A stretch of DNA of 34,956 bases from Verrucomicrobiota bacterium. GTDB lineage: Bacteria; Verrucomicrobiota; Verrucomicrobiia; Limisphaerales; SIBE01. Below are positions 7,975 through 17,096 of the stretch, piece after piece. A program made the translations under genes and the position numbers. The DNA is taken from NCBI GenBank assembly GCA_027623095.1, contig JAQBVM010000029.1, forward strand, positions 1 to 34,956, read 5' to 3'. Below the pieces are notes generated by a model, which did not search any database, had not been told where the DNA came from, and saw nothing but the letters and a program-made list of their open reading frames with translations. The first letter of the stretch is position 1. Every line of letters starts with the position of its first letter.

Positions 7975-8937
7975 TTACGGCTTTGGCGCCGGTTCAAATT
8001 GCGGTAATGGCAACGCCTCAAAGACCTCCCAGAGCCCTTGGACGTCCGCAGCCGGAGGCACGCCTGAATGGATGTACAGGCCGTAACGCAACCGGAGTGG
8101 CACACCAGGCGTGATGACTTGCGCGCCGGCAAAAGTCAGCGAGGCACCCATCCATCCGTCGTTTCGCACATGAAATACTGCCGGGTGATTTGGGTTGGAA
8201 GGATGGTCCATGAGTGTGATTCCCTCGAAGTCCGTAGCGCTTATTGGGCCCGAATAATCCACCCATCGCGCGGTTTTCCAAAGAACCTCTTTTTCGTTCA
8301 CACCGCCTTCGGAATTGCGGATCATGCCGCCACCATCATGCACGCCGATGCTTTTCGCCATGCGCACGCCGAGCATGCCAAACGGGGTTGTGCCTAGTGT
8401 GACCTCATTGGTGCCACCCGGCGTAAGCTGCAAATCAATGAGAAGCAACCATTCGTTGTCCGGGAGCAGCCGGATCGCGGTGCGTCGTCGCTCGGTCAAT
8501 AGCGGAACGCCGCTCGCAAGCCATTGCGCAACCGTGAACACAGCGGCTTCGTCGTTGCTGTCTTCGAACTGTTCGACACGCTGCACCACGATGCGGCCTT
8601 TGCCCCGATCGTCCCAGAAACTCACACCATTCACATCGTTGTGTGAAATCCAGGCGGAGTTGTGGTGGCTATGAGTGACGGGGTCGTGCGGGTGTCCCAT
8701 GCGTGTCAGAGAACGGCCCGACGGGCCGTTAATGGGAAACACGAACGGGCGAAGATCATCGGGATCGTAATGAAAGCGGGCCAACTCAACTCCGTTTCTT
8801 TGAAAAGAAACTTCATGATGGGGCAGGGGAATGGCCTGCGCGGTGGGGACCGGTTTTGCATCGGGCGCCACGGCCTCGCCGGCGAGGCAAGTACTTGCCA
8901 CTAACAGAACGAGGCAGGCGAAGTCACAGCGATTCAT
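7975..8937 (-). CDS. DUF6807 (PmoA-like) family exported protein
   Basis: 320 residues with a signal peptide (V-L-L-V-A-S-T-C-L-A-G-E). The body shows the DUF6807 pattern: F-V-F-P-I-N-G-P-S-G (about 64-73), the His-rich G-H-P-H-D-P-V-T-H-S-H-H-N-S-A-W (about 81-96), and near the end T-P-G-V-P-L-R-L-R-Y-G-L-Y-I-H. The family is often annotated 'PmoA' (methane oxygenase). That name is misleading, because these are soluble exported proteins common in Planctomycetes/Verrucomicrobia sugar-degradation loci. The clustered histidines suggest metal or carbohydrate binding. The gene is convergent with the oxidoreductase fusion (86 bp between stops). The pair may work on related substrates, which is an inference from position. 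Confidence 0.8.
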   Translation of the reverse strand: MNRCDFACLVLLVASTCLAGEAVAPDAKPVPTAQAIPLPHHEVSFQRNGVELARFHYDPDDLRPFVFPINGPSGRSLTRMGHPHDPVTHSHHNSAWISHNDVNGVSFWDDRGKGRIVVQRVEQFEDSNDEAAVFTVAQWLASGVPLLTERRRTAIRLLPDNEWLLLIDLQLTPGGTNEVTLGTTPFGMLGVRMAKSIGVHDGGGMIRNSEGGVNEKEVLWKTARWVDYSGPISATDFEGITLMDHPSNPNHPAVFHVRNDGWMGASLTFAGAQVITPGVPLRLRYGLYIHSGVPPAADVQGLWEVFEALPLPQFEPAPKP

Positions 8938-9044
8938 CGGGTCAGCAAAGCAGCCGCCGACCCGCGCGCAGCGCAGGCCAATTTAACAAACTCGAAACGG
9001 GCTTGCAACGACAGCTCATCACCGGTATTCGAACGTCCAGCTTT

Positions 9045-9848
9045 CTACTCGGAAAGAGTCACCCGGAAGAACTGCATTCGCGAATCGAGCGGTATCTGGA
9101 TCCTCCGCTCACCGCGCCCGCTGATTTCGATCACGGAATCCTCCAATTTGTTCCAGGTCTGCAAATCATTTGAGACCCAAACATCCACAGCTTGGTCCAG
9201 TGATTGAATGCCGGAAACGGATATCCGAAACTCTCTCCGGGATTCAGAAGTTTCCACTCGGTCAATCGCGAGGCGCAGGTCGGATGGTTTTCTCGGAATC
9301 ACCGAATCGAAATCCAGACTGGGATCGGTCACGTGGCTAGTCTTGGCGCGCCTTGAAGTGTTCTCTTGAATTGTCCACTTTAGGGGATCCGGCGCGTTTA
9401 ACTGTGGTGCGGCGCCAGAAGTTGCAGATTCCGTCGCTCCCGTTGCTTCCTTTCGCGGCGCCGGACTTTCGCCAGCAATCGAACTCATAGCCGTGCTCGA
9501 TGCAAGACCCACCGGCCCTGGAGAGACAAGCCGGAGCGATTCTTTGGTTCCAGCGTCCAGTTGGGCAAAATCGGGAATTCCATCGGCATCCGAGTCAGCC
9601 GATTCTTCTCGAACCGAATTGAGCCCGCTGCGTCCGTAGCCCAATTGGATATTCGCAATATTCTTCTCCGCATCGCGGGTTCGCCCCAAATAAATTGGCG
9701 CCACCGGAATCTTCGCTGAGAGCTCCTCCTGTGACGCAACGTACGCGGTCACGGTTGCGGCGAACGAAGTAACCTGCAGCGCGAACAGAACAATCAAACA
9801 AGCAACCGAAGCGTTCATCTGATCAAGATTGGGCGAAAATCTGTGCAT
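9045..9848 (-). CDS. Exported protein with calcium-type repeat and C-terminal beta domain, unknown function
   Basis: The frame is open to 9896. I start at the ATG at 9848 because an AAAGGA site lies about 9 bases upstream; this gives 267 residues. A signal peptide follows (L-I-V-L-F-A-L-Q-V-T-S-F-A-A). One D-S-D-A-D-G-I-P-D motif is a thrombospondin type 3-like calcium loop. It is followed by a Ser/Ala/Pro-rich linker and a C-terminal domain with V-S-N-D-L-Q-T-W-N-K-L-E and M-Q-F-F-R-V-T. That 'x-DLxxW...FFRV' pattern is common at the ends of large Verrucomicrobia secreted proteins. This copy has no enzymatic domain and may be a small binding module or a relic of a longer protein. Confidence 0.7.
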   Translation of the reverse strand: MHRFSPNLDQMNASVACLIVLFALQVTSFAATVTAYVASQEELSAKIPVAPIYLGRTRDAEKNIANIQLGYGRSGLNSVREESADSDADGIPDFAQLDAGTKESLRLVSPGPVGLASSTAMSSIAGESPAPRKEATGATESATSGAAPQLNAPDPLKWTIQENTSRRAKTSHVTDPSLDFDSVIPRKPSDLRLAIDRVETSESRREFRISVSGIQSLDQAVDVWVSNDLQTWNKLEDSVIEISGRGERRIQIPLDSRMQFFRVTLSE

Positions 9849-9965
9849 AGCAAGTTGTCCTTTCAGAGGCGCTCGCCCCGTGCGCCCACGATTCAAAACG
9901 AGTTAGACTCCGAGAATTGATACCCTCTGCCTCCAATAATCCCAGTCCGCAATCGACTGAGCTCA

Positions 9966-12900
9966 TCAACCACCGGCGGCCGCGCACAGCGGATCAGCCC
10001 CGAGCGAACCTTGAAGGTGTTCAATGTAAGCTGGAGACTTGACTCGATCGAGGGTTGCGCGCGCATGAGAGAGTCGCGCGGGAATTCCCATTCTTTCAGC
10101 CTCGTCGGAATAGCCAGACTTGGACAAGAACGCCTCTAAATAATTTGTGTGACGCTCCCACAATCGCTGATCTCCCGCCTGTTTTGTGGTCAATCGTTTC
10201 TGATACCAGTTGCTGTTCACCAGGCTTTCGCGAGTGAATAGCGCGCGAATCTCCGGGTGCTGAAGGCCTTTGCCTTCATATTCGTTATGAATCATGATCG
10301 TCAGAATCGCCTTTAACGGCGGACACGCGTTATCAATGCTGCCATCTCGGACGTAGCCCTCCGCGACGCGTTTCTGAGTAGTCACAATGTTTTCCATGCC
10401 GTCCACAAATATCTCCCAGTCCTGGGTTTCCGGGCGCAGCATTTTCTCCGAGAAGATGAGATGTGGATGATTGAAGATGCGCCCGAAGAACGTCCGCACG
10501 AATCTCCGGGTAATGCGATAGCCGAGGCGGCTTGACATTACTTTTTGTCCATCTTGTTGGAAGTCCTCGCATCGCTCCAAGTAACCGCCGTCGATCAAAT
10601 ACTTGGGGTCTCGTTCCTGAACCGTCATGCGACACCAGACTTCAGGGATCAGGAGGCTAATATCATGGTCCACTCGCGCGTGGGGGCCCACGTAACCCGC
10701 CGCGGTGACGAACCCGTTGTATCCGGTCAGCAAATGGCCAACTAGAGCATTGTTCAAATCGACAATGGGAGGCAGCGCATTGAACGGGCCTTTCGTCAAT
10801 GCGCCCTCGGATCCGGCGCCAGTGGTTGACGGTGATTTTCCCGTGAGACTGCAAATGTACTCCATAAGCAGTTCCGGCAATTCCATATAATGAATCGGGT
10901 TATAGACAGCCAGGGCGCGAATTCGCCCCGCGGCGCCCGGTGGATTATTCCGGCGCCCCGGAAGGACCGCGTTCACCGGGGTATGGATTGGTTTATCGAG
11001 TGGAATCCGGCGATGCAGGCGCGCCGCCATCTCGACCAAATAACGGTCTTGGGGGCGCAGCAGTTCGCTCCGAACCTGAAGATAGCGGGGATTCTTGGAA
11101 GGTTTTCCATCGACCAGGCGAGGATGCGCGGAAGACACGAAAAAGGCGGGTTTTCCAGTTTCCGCCACTTCGCGGATCATCGTTTGCATCGGCGCGGTGT
11201 ACTGGTCAAACCGGATGTTGTCCTCCACCATCTCCTTCGCCTGGGCGGCTGTGAGAGGCTCGTAGTTGGAGAGAAAGTTGCCGGGTTGGGAAAGATCCGC
11301 TTCCGTCCGTTTGTCGTATCCCCGATGGATTGCTTCGTCCGGTCTTTGAAACAGACGGTTTTCACAGTTTTGAACAAATTTCACCGACGGATTGGAGTGA
11401 TCGGGATCAAGGCCTTCCAAGGCTGCGGATGGAACAATCACCGAAGCGGTGATATCATCTTCCACGGGCAGTTTCGATGCCGGGTGAAAATCTTGGCGCA
11501 ATCCGAATACGCGCCAGGATCCGTCGGGTTCGTAGCCGACGCGCAAATAGTTTTCCACGAGAAGTCGGTTGTCGCACTTGAGCTCATTGCCGGGTGTGCC
11601 GTTAATGACGTCCACGCTGAAATGAGCGCGCCATTCTTCTCCCCAAGAGGGTCTGAAGAACCGTTTGACCACAAAGACGAGTTCCCTGACATACTGGGGA
11701 ATCGCCTGCAGCCATTCGTTGTATTCGTCGGTGTAATCCCGGAGCGCGGGCGTGAGCAGTTTGATCACAGACCCGAGAGATCGTTCCGGACTGAGCAGCG
11801 GGCGGTTGTCCACACGTTCCTTGTCGCGAAAGCGATCCGAGAAGTCGCGCCGGGTGATCTTGCTCACGAGATCGAATTCGCACTTAAAATCGGCGACAAA
11901 GACGGGGCCGTGCAGCACCGCGTCTGTAATCGCCTTGGAGATTTCGGACTTGCCTCCCCCGGAGACTGTGCATGGCTTGTGGCACAACGTGCCCTCCGCC
12001 ACCGTCCCCACGAGACGCCACGTCCGGCTGCCTGGAAGTTTCTCCATGCGGACCTTGTATCCGGACGGACGAATGTAGGTTTTTCCAGCCAGCAATTTGA
12101 TGCTTTTCTCCACTCCGTTCTGAAGCCAGCTCACACGTTGATTGTGAAGATCGAACAACGCGTCTTCGGACACATAGACGATTTCCGGGAATTGTTTATC
12201 GATCGCGTAACCCTCCGGGTTGGACTCCATGCGTTCGCCGTACAATGAAACCACCTCTCCGAACGTATGCCCCATGCGCCTCACATGGAGGTGTCCGCTG
12301 AACTCTTCTCCCAAATCGTAACTCGGATATACGATTGCACCGCCCGCATGCTCTTCTTCACACGATCCGAATAGGTTTGCCGCGTAACTGATCTGGGTTT
12401 TGACTTCCTTTTTGCAGTAGCCAAAATAGTTGTCGGCGATGAGAGTGACGATCACGCCGGACTGGTCGCGGCATGTGAGCTTGAAAGCGGTTCCGTCATT
12501 GTAGCGTTCTTCCTCGGATTTCCAGCACATGTGGTCGCGCCGCTGGTTTTCCGTCGCTGTTTCCCAGCAAGGAAGTCCAACCTCCTTCTTGGTCACTCCA
12601 ATCAGGTGCGGGGCGAGAATCACGCATCCGCTGTGCCCGGTCCAGTGTTCCGCGTCCAGTGCCGCGTCGTTTTCCGGCAAAAACGGATCGCCCGCATTGC
12701 CGAAGATACGTTCGACGAAATCAAGGTTGCTGACCAATCCCCCCGGCGCAAAAAACCGGATTTCCATCGATTTTTCCGCGGTGTAACCCGGGACTCTCGG
12801 ACAAACGAGTGGACGCAAATGCAACGAAACAAAGCACTCCGCGGCGGACTCTTGGCCGTAAGAGAACGGCAATCGCATTAAGTCACGAGGCGGTGCCAAA

Positions 12901-13418
12901 GCCAGGCGAAGCAGATTGCCGAAAACTTCCTTTGGAACACTCCGTTTATCATCGGGAATGGGCAACCCGCCTTCGGTAACGTGGAAGATGCCCTCGGTGG
13001 TGCGCCGATCGCTCTTGGGATTGTGAAGCACGCCTTGTTTGACGCGGTACGAATTTATGATATCCGAAGAAAAGTGATCTCCCTCGAAAGGCAGTGACAA
13101 TTCTCTCGCGAGGCCCGGATAATCCAGGATAAAGGTTCTTCCAGGCAACGCTGGGGCTCCGCCTGCGTCCGCGAGATAACGATCGAGAAAATCCTGGATG
13201 CGTCTATCGGCGGGGCAAAGGTAATGCGCCAGCAAGCGATGAGTTTCACGGTAGTGAGACAAGAGCGCGGCCGCCATTTCCTGGAAGCTCGTGTCAGCGC
13301 GGTTGGCTACAATTGGGCAGCCGAGCGCCGACAATTTGAGATTGATAAAGGTCGTGAGTTTCAGATCGCGCTCTCCGTTCGGAAACGCTGCTTTTTCAGT
13401 CTTCTTGGGCAAGCTCAT
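9966..13418 (-). CDS. Probable PPi-dependent phosphoenolpyruvate carboxykinase
   Basis: The frame opens at 13508. I start at the ATG at 13418 (M-S-L-P-K-K-T), which gives 1150 residues; the extra 30 look untranslated. There is no signal peptide, so it should be cytosolic. The length and several blocks match what I recall of PPi-type PEPCK (first described in Entamoeba and Propionibacterium; about 130 kDa, much longer than the ATP or GTP enzymes). These are a glycine-rich G-G-G-K-S-E-I-S loop near the middle and a highly conserved-looking C-terminal stretch with G-P-F-N-A-L-P-P-I-V-D-L-N-N-A-L, G-Y-V-G-P-H-A-R-V-D-H-D and I-P-E-V-W-C-R-M. The enzyme interconverts oxaloacetate + PPi with PEP + CO2 + Pi. 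It is a single gene flanked by exported proteins. The call is from memory, and the alternative is an uncharacterised protein. Confidence 0.65.
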   Translation of the reverse strand: MSLPKKTEKAAFPNGERDLKLTTFINLKLSALGCPIVANRADTSFQEMAAALLSHYRETHRLLAHYLCPADRRIQDFLDRYLADAGGAPALPGRTFILDYPGLARELSLPFEGDHFSSDIINSYRVKQGVLHNPKSDRRTTEGIFHVTEGGLPIPDDKRSVPKEVFGNLLRLALAPPRDLMRLPFSYGQESAAECFVSLHLRPLVCPRVPGYTAEKSMEIRFFAPGGLVSNLDFVERIFGNAGDPFLPENDAALDAEHWTGHSGCVILAPHLIGVTKKEVGLPCWETATENQRRDHMCWKSEEERYNDGTAFKLTCRDQSGVIVTLIADNYFGYCKKEVKTQISYAANLFGSCEEEHAGGAIVYPSYDLGEEFSGHLHVRRMGHTFGEVVSLYGERMESNPEGYAIDKQFPEIVYVSEDALFDLHNQRVSWLQNGVEKSIKLLAGKTYIRPSGYKVRMEKLPGSRTWRLVGTVAEGTLCHKPCTVSGGGKSEISKAITDAVLHGPVFVADFKCEFDLVSKITRRDFSDRFRDKERVDNRPLLSPERSLGSVIKLLTPALRDYTDEYNEWLQAIPQYVRELVFVVKRFFRPSWGEEWRAHFSVDVINGTPGNELKCDNRLLVENYLRVGYEPDGSWRVFGLRQDFHPASKLPVEDDITASVIVPSAALEGLDPDHSNPSVKFVQNCENRLFQRPDEAIHRGYDKRTEADLSQPGNFLSNYEPLTAAQAKEMVEDNIRFDQYTAPMQTMIREVAETGKPAFFVSSAHPRLVDGKPSKNPRYLQVRSELLRPQDRYLVEMAARLHRRIPLDKPIHTPVNAVLPGRRNNPPGAAGRIRALAVYNPIHYMELPELLMEYICSLTGKSPSTTGAGSEGALTKGPFNALPPIVDLNNALVGHLLTGYNGFVTAAGYVGPHARVDHDISLLIPEVWCRMTVQERDPKYLIDGGYLERCEDFQQDGQKVMSSRLGYRITRRFVRTFFGRIFNHPHLIFSEKMLRPETQDWEIFVDGMENIVTTQKRVAEGYVRDGSIDNACPPLKAILTIMIHNEYEGKGLQHPEIRALFTRESLVNSNWYQKRLTTKQAGDQRLWERHTNYLEAFLSKSGYSDEAERMGIPARLSHARATLDRVKSPAYIEHLQGSLGADPLCAAAGG

Positions 13419-13536
13419 ATCCGCCGAAACTTGAATTCCGATAATTGTTAGGCTTTGTTTTGCGATTAAACCGGGGGCGAGCATGAACAGATTCTTTCCA
13501 TGGTGCAATTTGTTTCCAAGAGTTACCCCGAAAATT

Positions 13537-13605
13537 GGAGGGTGAGGCTCCCGCCGAATCCTGGAATTCTGCCAAGAAGGGGTTCGACACGAGTCTCACC
13601 CTCCC
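13537..13605. repeat. REP-like palindromic repeat, copy 1
   Basis: 69-bp imperfect hairpin in the spacer between the divergent PEPCK-like and PVC dehydrogenase genes. The left arm is GGAGGGTGAGGCTCCCGCC and the right arm ends GAGTCTCACCCTCCC. Its reverse complement matches 23088-23156 closely, including the outer GGGAGGGTGAGACTC, the internal GTCGAACCC and the TTCGGCGGGAGCC blocks. It is therefore a dispersed repeat in opposite orientation to copy 2. Confidence 0.75.
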
Positions 13606-13771
13606 GCACAACACGAGGGACGCGCTTGAATTGGTGTTTTCATCCGAAGCGATGTTCTTTTTGACGGGGGATTCATGGAAAATCATGAGGAGCGTTGATT
13701 ATATCTGCGGAAGGTGACAATTTCCTCTGAGTTTACATCAATCCTTTGACTACTCAGAAAGGCCAGAACCT

Positions 13772-16700
13772 ATGTGTTCCCAAGTAAATTCGCCGATCCC
13801 GACCTGGATCCCCCGAAAATTCGCCGCGATCCTGTTTACTTTTTCGATTCCCGGTTTGTCGGCGATCGCGGCGGAAAATGTCGATGGTGTGGCTGGAATG
13901 GAGTGGCACCCTGATTTTCAGGTCCGCCAAGTCGCGCGGGAACCCGTTGTCGTGGATCCTGTGGACTTGGAATTCGATGAGAATGGGAACGCTTTTGTGC
14001 TTGAGATGGGAGGTTATCCGGTCGCGCCCGTGGTCGAGTCTGAGTTTCCCGGAAGGATTGTGATGATCTCAGATTCGGACGGCGATGGAGTGTTCGACCA
14101 GCGACGGGTCTTTGCCGAGCGATTCCAGTATGGGACCTCGATTCTCCCGTATCGCGGCGGTCTTTTGGTGGCGGCGCCTCCCGACCTGCTTTTTTTGAAA
14201 GACACGGACGGAGACGGTGTCGCGGACACGCGAGTTTCATTGATGACTGGTTTTGAAGTAGGAAATGCCCAGCACAACTACAACGGTCTCATCTACGGTT
14301 TGGATAACTGGATTTATGCGGGGAGCGGGGGCAATTCAGGGACGATTAATTGGACGGCGGATCCAGGTCAAAAATTGAGCCTGAACCGGCGTGATTTCCG
14401 ATTTCGAGTGGATTCTCGGGAGATCGATTTTATCTGCCGAACAACATCAGGATTTGGAATTGCGCTCGACGATTGGGGGCACATTTTCATGACGCATAAT
14501 ATGCGGCATATCCATCATTTGGTCTTTCCGGATCGCTACCTGGCCAGGAATCCTTACCTTTCCGGTTCGGTGGTTCCCGAGATTGCCGATCATTTGACAG
14601 ATGGGCTGGGCCGCATCTATCCGATCGGCGTTCAAGAGGCTCGAGTCAATCACGCTGAGCAATCCGGGTTCTTCTCCGGCGCCTGCGGGATCACTTATTA
14701 TGGTGGCGGCGCTTTTCCCGAAGGCTTTAACGGGAATGTTTTGGTCGCAGATGTTGTGTTAAATCTCGTGCATCGCGATGTATTACACGAGGACGGTCCC
14801 AGTTTTTCGGCATCCCGTGGGCGGCCAAAAGCGGAGTTTGTCGCATCCAAGGACCGTTCATTCAGGCCTGTGAACATGAGTGTCGGTCCGGACGGGGCGC
14901 TGTATCTCATCGATTTTCATCGCCGTGTGATTGAGCATCCCGAATGGATTCCAGATGAGTTGGAAAAGGACATGGATTTGAACGCGGGCAAAGACAAAGG
15001 CCGGATATACCGCATCGCTCCTAAGAACGGTTTGCCCCGCCGGGTTGCGAGCTTTCCGAGAAACGATCTGAAGAAGGTTGTCGGGCTACTCTCGGACCCG
15101 AACAAATGGTGGCGCGACACGGCGCAGCGGTTGCTTGTCGATTGGGATGAACCCGTGTCGGTGCCGCTTTTGGAGGATGTTGTCAGGCGCGCTCCGGACG
15201 CGCGGGCGCGGGCGCACGCTCTTTGGACGCTTCAAGGGATGGGGATTGTGGTGGCTGGTTCTTCTGTTCGATTGAACCGGTTGCGGGGTGAAATCCTTGC
15301 GCGGGCCCTGACAGATCCGTCTCCGGGAGTGCGTGAGAATGCCGTTTTGATCGCTGAGGAACGGCTCGCACGGACACCTGCTCTTTTTGATGGCGTGCTC
15401 GGTTTGGCGAACGACTCGAATGCGAGGGTTCGCATGCAGGTGGCATTGACTTTGGGAGGGCTGACCGATTCTGAAGCCGGATCGCGCGCTTCAAGTGTTC
15501 AAAAAGCCTTGCTGCGAATCGTGGATCAAGATCTCGAAAACGAATGGACCCGCATGGCGGTGTTGACCGGAGTGGGAGGGAATCCGTTTTCCGTGTGGCA
15601 AGCGTTCCTGAGCCAGCGGCTTCCCATCGGCAATTCGTCCGAGAGACCCGCGTGGACTGAGGGCGCCTCGGCGTTTGTCCGCGCCTTGACCGAAGTTGTC
15701 GGAGCGCACGGGCGCGACACAGTCAACGTGCTTCGATGGTTGCTGGAGCATGGAGATTCACCGCAGCCCGCAACGCTCGCCATTCTCGACGGGATGAGAG
15801 CCGGACTTGCCAAGAGTGGCAGCCGGGGTGCATTGCAAGAATCGGAGGCCGACGCGGTTGCGTTGATCCTAAAGCAGATTGAAGGCGACAAGACGCCCGT
15901 GCTGTTGCGGAGTGTGTGGGGTCTCGCAAAGGCGCTGGGACTGAAAACAACGGACACTCAAAGAGAAACCCTTCGCGATTCCGCGGTGGTGGTGGCGGAT
16001 CAGGGCAGAGCACTCGATGTGCGGCTTGCGCATCTGCGGCTTTTGGAACTTGTGGATGACAGGGAATTTGACGCGACGCTGTTTGGTTTCCTGAATCATC
16101 GCTATCCGAAGGCGATCCAGGAGGAAGCGATGCGGCAGTTGGCAAGAATTCGAAGACCTGGGATCGCTCAGAAGTTGGTTGCACTTTGGCCCGAATTGGG
16201 ACCCACCATACGCGCCGATGCGGGAGACGTTCTATTGTATCGATCGGAAAACCACGATCTGCTCCTGGCGTCGCTGGAGAACGACAGAATTCCAATGGGA
16301 CAATTGAATCTGCATTTGGAACGCCGAAGAACGTTGTTGCGCTCGGGGAATCCGGAAATTCGACGGCGCGCCGCGGCCCTCTTCACCGATGCCGGGGTGG
16401 TGACGCGCGCCGCCGCGATCGAATCGATGAAGCCCGCTCTGCAACTTTCCGGCAATCCCGAAAGCGGGCTGCTTGTGTTCAACAATGTCTGCGCCACATG
16501 CCACAAAATCTCTGGAGCCGGAAATTCTGTGGGTCCGGATCTAACGGACATTTACAGAAAGAGCGCCGAAACGCTGCTCCAGGATATCCTGGATCCCAAT
16601 GCGGCCGTGAACACAGAATTTCTGAGTTATGGCGCCGAGACCGCCGATGGCGAGCTCATCACCGGACTCTTGATCTCTGAAACCGACGAATTGATTACAT

Positions 16701-16855
16701 TGCGAGAGCCTGGAGGCAAGGAAACCACACTCCCGCGCCGAGGGATTGAAAAATTGACGTCGTCCGGACTTTCCCTAATGCCTGAAGAACTCGAATCCGG
16801 ATTGCGTCCTCAAGATGTGGCGGATCTCATCTCATATCTTCAGCAAGCGCGGTGA
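13772..16855 (+). CDS. PVC-type dehydrogenase: beta-propeller, HEAT repeats, cytochrome c
   Basis: 1027 residues; ATG preceded by AGAAAGG about 9 bases upstream. A signal segment covers about 1-35. A propeller of the membrane-bound dehydrogenase type follows (about 45-400), with calcium-like D-S-D-G-D-G-V-F-D and D-T-D-G-D-G-V-A-D loops, G-L-I-Y-G-L-D-N-W-I-Y and V-G-P-D-G-A-L-Y-L-I-D-F. HEAT-like helical repeats fill about 430-850. The C-terminal domain has one haem c site, C907-A-T-C-H911, followed by G-P-D-L-T-D and M-P-E-E-L as a possible axial Met region. This architecture is strongly expanded in Planctomycetes and Verrucomicrobia and is thought to oxidise sugars or alcohols in the periplasm and pass electrons to the haem. 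The substrate cannot be read from the sequence. Confidence 0.93.
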   Translation: MCSQVNSPIPTWIPRKFAAILFTFSIPGLSAIAAENVDGVAGMEWHPDFQVRQVAREPVVVDPVDLEFDENGNAFVLEMGGYPVAPVVESEFPGRIVMISDSDGDGVFDQRRVFAERFQYGTSILPYRGGLLVAAPPDLLFLKDTDGDGVADTRVSLMTGFEVGNAQHNYNGLIYGLDNWIYAGSGGNSGTINWTADPGQKLSLNRRDFRFRVDSREIDFICRTTSGFGIALDDWGHIFMTHNMRHIHHLVFPDRYLARNPYLSGSVVPEIADHLTDGLGRIYPIGVQEARVNHAEQSGFFSGACGITYYGGGAFPEGFNGNVLVADVVLNLVHRDVLHEDGPSFSASRGRPKAEFVASKDRSFRPVNMSVGPDGALYLIDFHRRVIEHPEWIPDELEKDMDLNAGKDKGRIYRIAPKNGLPRRVASFPRNDLKKVVGLLSDPNKWWRDTAQRLLVDWDEPVSVPLLEDVVRRAPDARARAHALWTLQGMGIVVAGSSVRLNRLRGEILARALTDPSPGVRENAVLIAEERLARTPALFDGVLGLANDSNARVRMQVALTLGGLTDSEAGSRASSVQKALLRIVDQDLENEWTRMAVLTGVGGNPFSVWQAFLSQRLPIGNSSERPAWTEGASAFVRALTEVVGAHGRDTVNVLRWLLEHGDSPQPATLAILDGMRAGLAKSGSRGALQESEADAVALILKQIEGDKTPVLLRSVWGLAKALGLKTTDTQRETLRDSAVVVADQGRALDVRLAHLRLLELVDDREFDATLFGFLNHRYPKAIQEEAMRQLARIRRPGIAQKLVALWPELGPTIRADAGDVLLYRSENHDLLLASLENDRIPMGQLNLHLERRRTLLRSGNPEIRRRAAALFTDAGVVTRAAAIESMKPALQLSGNPESGLLVFNNVCATCHKISGAGNSVGPDLTDIYRKSAETLLQDILDPNAAVNTEFLSYGAETADGELITGLLISETDELITLREPGGKETTLPRRGIEKLTSSGLSLMPEELESGLRPQDVADLISYLQQAR

Positions 16856-17096
16856 GTTTCTGGTAAAGAAAAACAGACAGTTCTGAGACTCGCTGTGCGA
16901 AGCCCGTGCCAAGACCCAAATGGGAAAAATTCCCTTCGTCCGCTTTGGCAGAATCGATGAAATGGATGCCTTGACCGAGGCAGTAATCCATCATCGCAGC
17001 CGCTTCGGATTCACCGACCTGGAAACCGAACGTCATTGTGCCGATACACACTCGTGAGACTTCAAGGTCCGTTCCGTTCCGTTTTCGTTTCTCCAT
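16827..17096 (-). pseudogene. Aldo/keto reductase N-terminal fragment
   Basis: The frame begins M-E-K-R-K-R-N-G-T-D-L-E-V-S-R-V-C-I-G-T-M-T-F-G and continues through M-M-D-Y-C-L-G-Q-G-I-H-F-I-D-S-A. This is the first beta-alpha unit of an aldo/keto reductase (normally about 320 residues). After about 52 residues the match ends; the usual D-T-A-x-x-Y is broken to D-S-A-K-A-D-E and the rest is unrelated. The fragment starts inside the 3' end of the histidine kinase gene (overlap 17062-17096) and runs into the 3' end of the cytochrome dehydrogenase. It is most simply a deletion scar of a gene that once followed the kinase. Confidence 0.65.

Noticed and set aside
10890..12248. 452-codon frame antisense to the PEPCK-like gene
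   Set aside because: No motifs and unlikely composition; shadow of the real gene.
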